NCBI GenBank assembly: GCA_016110215.1
Contig: JADWQD010000003.1
Location: forward strand, 992,001 to 1,056,000
Reading direction: 5' to 3'
DNA length: 64,000 bases
Source of the DNA: Capronia americana
Taxonomy: Eukaryota; Ascomycota; Eurotiomycetes; Chaetothyriales; Herpotrichiellaceae
How positions within the stretch are numbered: position 1 is the stretch's first letter; each line of letters starts with the position of its first letter. Position numbers and translations under genes: made by a program. The notes under the pieces are model-generated. The model saw nothing but the letters and a program-made list of their open reading frames with translations, was not told where the DNA came from and ran no database searches. This document shows positions 20,604 through 31,289 of this stretch, piece after piece.

Positions 20604-23532
20604 ATGGTCAAGTCATATCTGTGGGTTCTGGCTCTTGCACGCAGTATACTGCACTGTCGCTGACTTGTCTAGGAAGTTCGAACACAGCAAGACCTTCGGA
20701 CAGATCTGTACCGCCGCGTCGAACGTCGTTTGGGACCCAACTTCCGACCTTGAAGACTCGACCACCAGTAGAGGTGGTGCCGGTCGTGCCTATGTCGGCG
20801 CAAACGAGGACGTCCTGGTGTGGGACCTCAAGAGGTCAGAGAAGATTCGGGTGTGGCACGTCGACGACAACACTGCTCTGGTCACAGTGATACACCGAAG
20901 CCAGGTCGACCTAGACATCTTCGCCGTGGGCTACGACGATGGCAAAATTCGAATATGGGACGCAAGAACGGCGACAGTCATCATCACCTTCAATGGGCAC
21001 AGGACTGCCATCTCGCAGCTCACATTCGATCCTTCCGGAGTCCGGCTGGCAAGCGGCTCGAAAGATACCGACGTTATTGTATGGGACCTGGTGGCAGAGG
21101 TTGGCTTGTACAGACTGCGAGGGCACAAGGATCAAATAACATCCCTTAATTTCCTCTCCACGGACGAAATCGACGATGCGTCTACTTCGCAAGGCTTCCT
21201 CCTGTCCACCAGCAAGGACGCCTTAATCAAAATTTGGGATCTGTCGACCCAGCACTGTGTTGAGACACATGTGACACAGACCAATGGAGAATGCTGGGCA
21301 TTGGGCCTCACAAAAGACAAGACTGGATGCATTACTGCAGGCAATGACGGCGAGCTCAAGGTCTGGTCGATCAACGAGTCCGTGATGCAAGAGAAACTGG
21401 ACACAAACATCCAGGAAGGACACAATATCCTGCAGGAGCGGGGAGCATTATACCGCCACGGACGCGACCGGCCGATAGCTGTGACATTCCATCCCAAGCG
21501 CGATTTGATTGCTGTCCACGGGTCCGAGAAAGCTGTCGAGTTATTGCGAATCAGATCAGAGACGGAAGTCAGAAAATCCCTCGCTCGCAAACGAAAGAGG
21601 AGAAAGGAGAAAGAGGGACATGCCGATGCTGATTCTGGTGTCGATGTTGCTGATGATGCGGAGGAGGCAGCCGATATCTCCAATGCCACCGCAGCGGACA
21701 TATTTGTTCCCTACGTTATCGTCCGAACGGGCGGCAAAGTAAGGTCGATAGACTGGGCAGGCGGGAAATCGGGCAAGTCGGTACAAATACTGGTCGCCAC
21801 GTCCAACAACCAACTCGAGCTCTTCGACGTCTCAGCATCCGAGAAGAGAAAGAAATCCTCCGAGCCTCCAGAATACAGCCGAACGCTCACAGTCGATATG
21901 CCGGGCCATCGCACCGACATACGCTGCGTGGCGCTCAGTTCCGACGACCGCATGCTTGCCACAGCATCCCAAGGGACGCTGAAGATTTGGAACACAAAAA
22001 CTCAGACGTGTCTCCGTACACTGGACTGTGGACACGCCCTCAGCCTAACATTCTTGCCTGGCGACAAAATCGTCGTTGTTGGCACTAGAGAAGGAACCAT
22101 TGAGGTCTTCGACGTCGCAGCCTCTACAATACTTGACACAATCAACGCTCACGAACGAGACATATGGTCGTTGCAGGTCTCTCCCGATGGAAAATCCCTA
22201 GTCACGGGGTCGGCTGACAAGAGCGCCAAATTCTGGCAGTTCAAGGTCGTCCAGGAGGAGGTGCTAGGCACCACTCGAAAAACATCCAAACTTACCCTCG
22301 TACACACGCGCACACTGAAGGTCGCCGACGACATTCTCTCTGTCTGTTTCTCACCCGATGAACGCCTCCTTGCCGTTTCAACCCTTGACTCCACCGTCAA
22401 GGTCTTCTTCGTCGACACCCTCAAACTCTTCCTAACCCTCTACGGCCACAAACTCCCCGTCCTCTCCATGGATATCTCCTACGACAGCAAACTAATCGTG
22501 ACCTCCAGCGCAGACAAGAACGTTCGCGTCTGGGGCCTGGACTTCGGCGACTGCCACAAAGCCTTCTTCGCCCACAACGACAGCATCCTCGCCGTGAAAT
22601 TCGTACCCACCAACAATGAAGGAAACGGGCACCATTTCTTCTCCGCATCCAAAGACCGCGTCGTAAAGTACTACGACGCCGACAAATTCGAGCAGATCCA
22701 AAAGCTGGACGGTCACAAGGGCGAGATCTGGGCTATGACTGTCGCCCATTCCGGAGAATTTCTAGTCACGGCGAGTCACGACAAGAGCATCCGGATATGG
22801 GACCAAACCGACGAGCAGATCTTCCTCGAAGAAGAACGGGAGAAGGAACTCGAAGACATGTATGAGAACACCCTCCTGACGTCTCTTGAGAACGACACCA
22901 ACGAGCTCGACGACCCAAACGGCGACGCCGCAGAGGCCGGTTCTGCCGGGAAACAGACAGCTCAGACGTTGATGGCGGGCGAGAAAATCACAGAAGCGCT
23001 CGAGCTCGGTCTGGAAGACCTACGCACAATGGAAAGCTACGAGGCGGCCAGAAAAAGCGGGCAAAAAGCCGCTCTTCCGCAACGGAATCCCGTTTTCCTC
23101 GCTAACAACAACGTCTCCGCCTCTTCGTACGTGCTCTCCGTTTTTCAGAAGATTCCCGCCGCGTCTCTCCAAGACGCACTTTTGGTTCTCAGCTTCAGTC
23201 AGGTTCCCGCGCTGTTCACATTCCTGGCAGTCTGGGCGCAGGAGGAGCGTGCTATTCCCCTAACGTGCCGTATTCTGCTCTTCATGCTCAAGACGCATCA
23301 GAGGCAGATCGTCTCTTCAAGACAGATGAAAGGCATGCTCGAAGATGTTAGGGGTAAATTAAGACACACGCTGGTCAGGCAGAAGTCGGAGATGGGGTTC
23401 AATCTAGCAGGCCTCAGGGTTCTAGGCCGACGCGTCAGGGATGCTGTCGGGGAGAGCGAATTCGTTGACGAAGAGACGTGGCACGAGGGGATCCAGAAGG
23501 GTAGGAAAAGGGAGTTTGTCAATATTGCATAG
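20604..23532 (+). CDS. UTP12: U3 snoRNP WD40 protein Utp12/Dip2
   Basis: A 17-nt first exon (20604-20620) encoding MVKSY and part of Leu is spliced across a 52-nt intron (20621-20672, CTGAC branch, TAG end) to exon 20673-23532. The result, MVKSYLKFEHSKTFGQI, matches the conserved start of Dip2/Utp12. The product has about 958 residues, near the yeast length of 943. Two WD40 propellers fill residues about 20-735, with many repeats ending in VWDL, IWDL or RVWGLD-like strands. A Lys/Arg/Asp-rich insert sits near 330. The carboxy Utp12 domain lies at about 815-925. The protein belongs to the UTP-B subcomplex of the small-subunit processome and acts in 18S pre-rRNA processing in the nucleolus. Confidence 0.95.
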
Positions 23533-23884
23533 AACGTCGTGAATACTGACAGTTATGATGTGTATCTACACATTCAAGGCACGGATGGCAAAGCAAATTC
23601 TGCGCCCCTGCCCATGTTTGCTTTCCAAGTCTCCATCGCGCATCTTTGCTTTTCTTCCAAACTTTGCGTCTTCTCTCCATGTGTCTGCATGCCTGGCCTC
23701 TATTGGGACGGACCTCCTCTCCAAGTTCCACGCAGAGTCTGATAAAAGCCCGAGCCTCGCATCACAAGACAAGGTATGGCAAGGGCGGAAGAGTAATGCT
23801 CTTGCCCAGCCATTTCGATCTTGCCGATATACATACCTAGGTAGCGAGGTATGTAGGCAAACCACCGAACGAAATAGGCACCGA

Positions 23885-23925
23885 CTCTCGAGGCAGACAG
23901 GCAGACAAGCAGACAGGCAGACGCA
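23885..23925. repeat. GGCAGACA-type simple repeat
   Basis: Four to five imperfect units of (A)GGCAGACA lie in tandem, about 350 bp beyond the UTP12 stop codon. Confidence 0.7.
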
Positions 23926-24157
23926 TAGATGGACAACGAATGGGATGTTACAGTATGTTTCGGAGCAGACAGGTAGACGGAACCAGCAGGCAGAAAGAAG
24001 AAAGTAGAAAGCAGGCACCAACAGGCACCACCAACATCCAACATCCAACATCTAACATTTACCATTGCCACATCTAGGCCCATTCCTTGCCGCCTGGGGC
24101 CCAAAATACTCCATATATAAGGAATCGCTTATTCGACTTGCCTTTGCATCTTTGCCT

Positions 24158-24180
24158 TTTTTCTTTTCTTTTCTTTTCTC
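24158..24180. repeat. TTTTC tract
   Basis: A run of TTTTC units forms a pyrimidine tract in the long intergenic region before flbD. Confidence 0.7.
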
Positions 24181-27100
24181 CCTCCTCTCAACCTAGTGCT
24201 CGGGCTAGATCTGCGCGCGTGAGGCTCTCCGGCCGATGCCAGATGTTTGCCAGTTGAAAACTACCCGCATTCAGCCTTTGACCCCAGCTTCACATTGGTC
24301 CGTTTGGGGACCGGGTGGGAATCTTTGGATATACGAGTACGGTATTCTGTTGTCATGTCAGAATGGCCCTTTTCATCATGCTCGGCGCCTTGAGTGCTGA
24401 GGTGGAGATGAGGGCGCAATTTTGAAGAGGTGCAGGAAGGATGAGGTACTTATTCTGCAAGGGCACACCACAGAGCGCGGAAGGGTTCTTTGAGCGGAAA
24501 AGGGATGAATGAGACATTCTACTCTGGCTTAGGCTTCTCACTGATATCTGGTAAGAGATGCTCTACCCAGTTTGTGGTGTCTCCTGGTGTGTAGAGAACC
24601 TGCTGTGACAGGTTCAGAATGTTTGACTGCCCGGCAAGATACACCGTCTGATGTCCTTCCGATGAGCTTCAGTGCTTCAACTAACCCTTAATATGTACTT
24701 GCAGTTTGGATCATATGTGTGAGAACTTCGTCACACCGCCAGTCCGGTAGCGACTGCATGTCTCTGCTGGAAGGTCTCGAGCTCGGATACCAACGGTGGA
24801 GAATATCTCAATCAGTCGGGCGGGGTGTCGATATTCCATGTAAGCCTGTTTCACAGATGTAAAGTAGCGGTAGTCTCGAAGAAACTCGGAGCAGACTGCA
24901 CCACCATTGACACCACCTACCCACCTACTCTATCGGACTTGTATGCTTTGAGGCAGAATGAGTTGCCCACTTTTTCGACAAAACCTCTGGTGGCGTTCGT
25001 GAGACTCAATGCGGCTGTGCAGGCCTGCAAGCTTCAAACATTGTGTGGATCAGCGTCTGAAAACCTACCCATCTCAAATAATCAAGAATAGTAGGAGATG
25101 CAAGAACGTATCTTCAACTCAATGAGAGTCTGGCGGCGCTAGGATATCGGAGGATCGCTGTGCCATCAGCAGGCGAAGCGAAGGTCATAGGCGGCGCCGT
25201 GTATGAGCTTTGAGGCGCAGCTCGTTTGTATACCGAATCATGCATCTCTGGAACACGCATGCGGTGGATGAAGGCTCGAAGTGTCTTGAAGTTGTTTGGT
25301 CTGAACATTTTCGAAAGGTGCGACAGCAAAGCCACAATCCGAAGTGGTTTAGAGTGGGTGCGACAGGCTTCTGAATCCAGAAGCGTAGGAGTGGCAAGTT
25401 ATGGTAAGGAAGAGCGTTTGAATACGAGGCGTTCACCTGCTATGATTGATTTCGCTGGGTGCTTCCAAAGCATGCGCATTGAGAAGTGTGTGCCGAGTGA
25501 AGTTACCGTTTCCAAGTGGAAAATCTAGAACTTCGGGATCACCGTGGTCAGGATATCTTGTTGTCATCCACGCGGCAGTAGTCATCTGAGACTCGCCTGA
25601 GCATCGGCTACAGTATGTGTCTGCTGAGCCTGGAATCATCCGTCGATACGAAGGGTGCGCGCAGGGAATGTGAAGACAATACTATTCCGAGACGATCTAG
25701 CAGAAACGACGTAGTAATGAGGCTGGGGTGTCAGAGAAATGGACGGCTTGGGGAATTCTGTCTCCAATGCGTCAGTGTGACTACTATTAACGGTTGCAGA
25801 TTCCGAGGATTGAGCAGAGGTAGAACGCCGGGGCTACTGTATGTGGTCCGAACACGCGACTCCTGTGCACCTCTCGCCAATGGACCGAGAATGTTTTACG
25901 TGTCGGGCAGAAGGAAAACTGCGAGGAGAATTGAAAACATGACAAGGTATGACGGTAGCAGCCGATGTCAGCCACAGTCGCACAATGGCGTGCATTCCTC
26001 GGGGACCCAGTACCATGGATAGTCGACGGGAGGCTGCATCGGACGCATGGGCCGAAGAAAATGAACTTGTGGAAAGGGGGACACCTGTCATTCTTATTCG
26101 AGCTTCAACAGTCAATGTCGCACAGAGCAGCTGAGAGCGGCGACGTGTGGCGAAAAACAGCCGACGCGTTGCATAATGACAGCAGGGAGGAAGGTGCGCC
26201 GGAGGAACGAAACGAGCTGAGGAGGGGCAGACCGGTGATTCATTCATTCAGGCCTGCGTATGCTGTCGCTCGATTCTCGGATTCATCTGTGGGATACGCA
26301 AGACAATGCCTCTCACATTCCTCCGGTCGGCTGGAGGAAACGAAGTTCCAACTGCTTCTGTTTAGCCTCGACAATCGAGACACAAGCCAGGCCACCATAA
26401 GGTCTGTGCCAGATATTGCTGCGCCTCTCGGGGACAGACACTGCGCCCAGCGACATGAGTATGGAACACACATAGTACGACACCACCATCGAGAAACAGA
26501 GATGAGACTGCTCTGTTGGCAACCACACTCAACAATACGGGCGATGCCCCGCGCGTCGTGACAATTGCATCGAGATCCATGACCCAAGAGTCACGACGAT
26601 TCGAAGCTGGTGTCACAGCTGTCCAAGGATCTGGACTGCATGCACCCAGATCTGGCACTGACCTCGGCCGAAGTCGTGATCTTCCCGAACCAACGTCTTG
26701 TTGACATTGCCTGTAGGGGTATTTTCCCTATGAGGACCATCGCTGCCGCCGGCTGGTCGGGGTTACTATCTCCACGAATGTGGCGCAAGGTCGTCCCCGT
26801 CGTCTGAAGTCGCCGCTAACCGTCTCAGCCTAGAGTAGCTCTGATGTCGCTGGGCTCCGCGCGCGCCAGATCCGGACAGATCGTGATCCCTGTTGTCCGT
26901 GTTCCATTGGCTCCCACCCTCGCCAAAGCTATCTTCAACTAGTTGAGTTGGCCCAATCGTGCAGGGCGTCGGCAGGGGCCCAACGGTCAGAAAACGCCCC
27001 GGCTGCAAGCCGTGGCACTCGCAATTTTAGTGACCGAGATGTTTGACGTGAAGACCAAGGTTTGGACCACTCAGAATTCACAGCATCTCGAGCTCTTTGA

Positions 27101-28694
27101 TCAAGGCCGCTCGACATGATCATTGTGCCCTTGCTTACTGTGCTCTGGCCATATCTCAACGGACAATAGTTGCGTGGATTTCGTCTGTGACCGGGCACTA
27201 GCACACCTGATCATTTGTCCGGTTTCAACAGACTCGCTTGAAGCATCCGTACGTCTGTTGCCTCCACCTGGGTTCAGCTGTGACGGTACCTTCGGGATAT
27301 CCCGTTGGGTAGTAATTCACCTCGTCCGACGAATGCTCCCTCAGCGGCCTTCACCCGACTGATCGGCGTGGAGCGTGCCGTAGTATCATCAACAGAGCAC
27401 CAGGTTCTTGCGAGGCCTGGACGCAACTGATCAGGTACACAGTATGCGAAACCCTTTCATGCTTTGAGGGGGTGAAGCAGACGAACTTCTACCCCCCAGG
27501 GTTGCGAGGATGAATTTGTCAAGGCCTTAATTTATCCTTGTCCTGGTCAAGTCGTGATCAAATGGGCTAGTTGGGACGTCCATGCTCCAGATCGATCTGG
27601 TGGAGCTATGGCGTTTAGCAGGCTCAGACTCTCCATTTCCTATCCGGCGCATCAACCTCGCCCCATCTGGGCTCTGACAAGACGAAGAATATGGGTCCAG
27701 GCCCCAGAAGGGCTAGCGCTTCCTTCGAGTCTGCGGTGTTGAGCAGGCTTCGAACTCTCTCTGTCCTTGGACTGGTACTTCCTTCCATCCCCGTTCGGCT
27801 CGATGCGGACTTTGCCCTGGTCGGTGCACTGGCAGGCTTAGGCGATGAACGGCACCTCCTAAGCTTAATCCTCTCAGACATTTGTTAAACTTCGGACTCG
27901 ACACTCCAGGGAGGTCTGGCACAACCGTCGTGGATCCGACTTGGGCTTTGCTCTTCTCCCACCATCCCCAAACAACCGGCAGGCATTCCGAAAAAGGACG
28001 ACGACGGCTCCTCAATGGCCATTCATGGCGCGCCGCTAGCTCGTGCTTCCAGCGCCTCTTTCCTTGAACCCTCTGTCCGACTTCCCTTCATTCCTCCAAA
28101 ACATCAACTAGAAGAACGACCGTAGCGGATATTCAGCTCCTGTTGTCTTCAGGCCCCGCAACGATTGCTTCTGTTCGGTTCATCGCCCCGACACCATCTT
28201 GGCCTTCTGGGGCCTCTCAGCTCAGAGGTGTAACTCAGAGGATTGATGGACAAGAGCCTTGACCTGTTCTTGAGATCGACAGTTCATATCTGGAATATCT
28301 GAAACGCCACCTTCTCTCGCGGTGACCAATTCAGCTGCAATCAACCTGTTCAGAGAGCTGTGTCTCCGCTTCGATCTTTCTCGGAGTCGATTCTGAGATC
28401 TTGTCCACGATATTCACCTTTTGGGCAACACTCAGACTCCAAAACCCCGTTCTTCAGGCGCCAGCCAACACCATTAATACGAATACTAAAGTTTACCAAG
28501 CCCAAGGAACGGGCCATTTCCTTACGCTGGATTCAACATACAACCTATATCGAACTGCACGTCTTGAACAGTTCTGGGCATATCTCTCTTAACCACCGCT
28601 TCTGACTAGACTCCCTCATTACCACCCTGAGGAGGACGTTCGTGGAAGATTTCGACCCAACCATCACCCAGAGGGGTATTACTCAAGTGTCACA

Positions 28695-29897
28695 ATGTCT
28701 CGGTCCAGCCGACGCGGGCCCTGGCTGCCAGAAGAGGACGCCGCGTTGCTGCATCTTGTGCGCACACAAGGCCCGAACAACTGGGTTCGAATCTCTCAAA
28801 ACATGCAACATCGATCACCAAAGCAATGCAGAGAGCGCTATCACCAGAACCTCAAACCATCTCTGAATCACGAGCCTATTTCCGCCCAGGAAGGCGAAGT
28901 TATCGAGCAACTAGTCCAGGAGATGGGCAAGCGATGGGCGGAAATTGCGAGGAGACTAGGGAATCGCAGCGACAATGCGGTAAAGAACTGGTGGAATGGC
29001 AGCATGAACCGGAGGAAGAGAGGTACCGTCCCGCAAGGGGGTGCGTCAAAGCCAGTGGGATACCGGACGCAACCCATTCCTGCGTCTGCTCTTCCATTGT
29101 CAATACACCAACAGTTGTATTTGCGTGACAAACCAGGAGCAGAAATATTCTCTGGCCCACCACCTTCTCTTAGACATGAGATGAGTGCTTCCAGCATCTT
29201 CGACGAACATCATCGATACAGTGTGCCTCTGCAGCGGCAGGCTGATGGGCTCCAGACTCACACTGAGCACAGGCCTCTATCGTACCCTCGGCATGGACAA
29301 CACACCACCAGCATGCGCCTCGAATCGACTACTTCCTCGCTTCTCGGCCCTGATGGGGATCTTCTCCAGCGGCTCCATAGCTGGCCATCCAGTCGATCGG
29401 AGTATCAGCTGGCTCCGTTGCATTTTCTCGACCCTCCTGCGCCTTCTCCCGCGGCGACTGAAGTGTCGCATGCGTCATCTCACCAGCAGGCACCGTCCCT
29501 TATCTCGGATAGTCAGTCCAACTGTTCTATTTCTCCCAAGACGGTCACCTCTCCTCGAACAGGTATGGCAGCGACCAAAGTACCATCGATGGATATCTGG
29601 CCGGAGATGCAGCGCCGGGACAGTACATGCAACTGTTCAGATCATGGTCTGGATGGCAGCAGGATTCGGCAAGGTGAAGATGACCTGCACGCATATCGCT
29701 CAGTCGGGAACCAAGAGCCTTCATTCGAGAAGGCGCCGCTTCTCGCACATTTGTCACGCCCCCCGGCCCTTCCAGAACCTACGATCCGTCGCGTTGGACG
29801 GGAGACATTCAATGAGAGTGCAGGCAGCACGAACGAGAGGGCACCCTCACCGCAAGAGAAGGACTCTCGAATGACGGTCTCGAGGTTGTTGGACTGA
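28695..29897 (+). CDS. flbD: FlbD/RCA-1-type R2R3 Myb regulator of conidiation
   Basis: A single exon of 400 residues with start CACAATGTC. Residues about 7-56 are Myb repeat R2 (RRGPWLPEEDAALLHLV, then RSPKQCRERYHQNLKPSL), and about 60-108 are R3 (GKRWAEIARRLGNRSDNAVK, then NWWNGS). These blocks match FlbD of Aspergillus and RCA-1 of Neurospora almost residue for residue. The rest is Ser/Pro/His-rich and disordered, ending in MTVSRLLD, a short hydrophobic tail. FlbD is a nuclear DNA-binding protein needed for conidiophore initiation and later sexual development in Aspergillus. It stands alone between two very large gene-free regions, suggesting extensive cis-regulation. Family identity is secure; the developmental role is by homology. 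Confidence 0.93.
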   Translation: MSRSSRRGPWLPEEDAALLHLVRTQGPNNWVRISQNMQHRSPKQCRERYHQNLKPSLNHEPISAQEGEVIEQLVQEMGKRWAEIARRLGNRSDNAVKNWWNGSMNRRKRGTVPQGGASKPVGYRTQPIPASALPLSIHQQLYLRDKPGAEIFSGPPPSLRHEMSASSIFDEHHRYSVPLQRQADGLQTHTEHRPLSYPRHGQHTTSMRLESTTSSLLGPDGDLLQRLHSWPSSRSEYQLAPLHFLDPPAPSPAATEVSHASSHQQAPSLISDSQSNCSISPKTVTSPRTGMAATKVPSMDIWPEMQRRDSTCNCSDHGLDGSRIRQGEDDLHAYRSVGNQEPSFEKAPLLAHLSRPPALPEPTIRRVGRETFNESAGSTNERAPSPQEKDSRMTVSRLLD

Positions 29898-30325
29898 GGA
29901 AATCCCTTTCCAGGCACACGAAGTCTTGGACTTGCCAGCAAGCGACTGGTCCCAAATGGGATTATCTAAGGTTCTCTTCTTTTTTGACAACGACTTGTAT
30001 CATTATCCCGCAACTCCAACTGGTGGCGTGCGCTGTTGATTATGCTAAGCGGTTTTACGATACCCAAGGATGAGCAGGCGGCGAGGAGTCAACATATCAG
30101 ACTCTATTCGCCTGGAAAAAGTGCTCCAGTGTACTAAAAGGTGTTCAAACTCGAGGGAGGATCGTGTTCATGTACGGGAAAGCCTCAGTGGACTGGATGG
30201 ACGGCGTTTCTCTGGTGGGCGAGCTGTCTAGTTGACTATCTAATAACGACGTGTGGAAGGTGCAGCGCAGGGAGAACGGGCCAGTTTGACACGGCAGGTA
30301 CGATGAAAATGACTATCTCTTTCAC

Positions 30326-30349
30326 GACCTTGACCTTGACCTTGACCTT
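30326..30349. repeat. GACCTT tandem repeat
   Basis: Four units of GACCTT, followed by a CTCTCACACTCTC-like tract. Located downstream of flbD. Confidence 0.8.
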
Positions 30350-30789
30350 TCGCTGCCATTTGCTCTCGCACTCTCACACTCTCAAACCACGCAACAATCA
30401 AAGGACCTCAAGCTTACCGTACACGGGAGCCAACGCAGACTCGGTGCAGGCGTAGCGCTGAGATCTCCATACAAGATGATTACGGCAACGATTCGAGGCC
30501 CATTCATGCCAGCATTCGCTCTTGTCCACCGTCCCATCACCAGATTGGGCTTGGAGCTGCATGATTCCCCAGCACTACGAGGTAATAATGGCTGTTCAAC
30601 AAGCAAGACGACGAGGTTGCACGACCAATCACACGCCAGACCAGGGATGGTTTCACTAACGGGCCCCCCAGGGCAAGGAAATCGACAGATCGCCAAGCGG
30701 CGCTACGGCGCACGAATCTCTTGGTCTAGCAGGCATTGAAGCGAGAGTTTCTGACAGGGTTCAGGCTAGGCGAAGATCAACCAGCGCGC

Positions 30790-30830
30790 GAACGCTTGAA
30801 CGCTTGGGCGCTTGAACGCTCGAACGCTTG
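30790..30830. repeat. CGCTTGAA tandem repeat
   Basis: About five imperfect 8-10 bp units of AACGCTTG in tandem, with one variant unit (GGCGCTTG). Confidence 0.8.
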
Positions 30831-31289
30831 CCCCCTCTTGAACGAGGCAAGCCACCACCAACACCAACACCACAGCCGGGCCCACCTCAGCACAGGTCGT
30901 ACGCATTACGGGTCGCCGATCGGGCTTCAGTAGTTGGTCCCCGTAGCGGGCAAATAGACGGACGTGAGCCCCATAATTCGGAGCGTTGAGCTTTACTTAA
31001 GCGGTGCTGACATTTCGGCAGTGGACACCCTCCTGAGTAATGGGTGCTTTCATTAGCCTTCTCGCTTCTTGCCCACTATTGTTGATGGCCATGTCCACGG
31101 ACGCGGACCGGAGAGCAGGCGTTCGTCGAGTCGGAAGAGTGCCTGCCTGCACAGCACAGGGCAGCAGGACACATTCGAGCTGAGGCTCCGCAGGCTGGAG
31201 TCCGTGTGAAAAGCGTCGAGGCAGAGGTGCAACCCCCCAGTGCGCCCCCCTTCGGAATTGGGCACAGAACTTGTGCAAACTCTCGAGAG

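Larger units (their letters stand above)
23533..28694. other. 5.2 kb gene-free region upstream of flbD
   Basis: No recognisable gene is seen on either strand. Contents include a CAGACAGG-type simple repeat at 23885-23925, a TTTCT tract near 24158-24180 and otherwise ordinary-looking DNA of moderate GC content. Many open frames of 60-200 codons occur, none with a family signature. The last about 1 kb before the flbD ATG is pyrimidine-rich and could be a long leader. Long regulatory upstream regions are usual for conidiation regulators, so part of this may be flbD promoter, leader or non-coding RNA; this is inference. Confidence 0.5.

Noticed and set aside
23885..23925. Short repeats considered as a CRISPR-like array
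   Set aside because: Units are 8-9 bp without unique spacers, and the genome is fungal; ordinary microsatellite.
28785..28797. GGTTCGAATC tRNA-like B box
   Set aside because: It lies inside the flbD Myb repeat and encodes NWVRIS; no cloverleaf.
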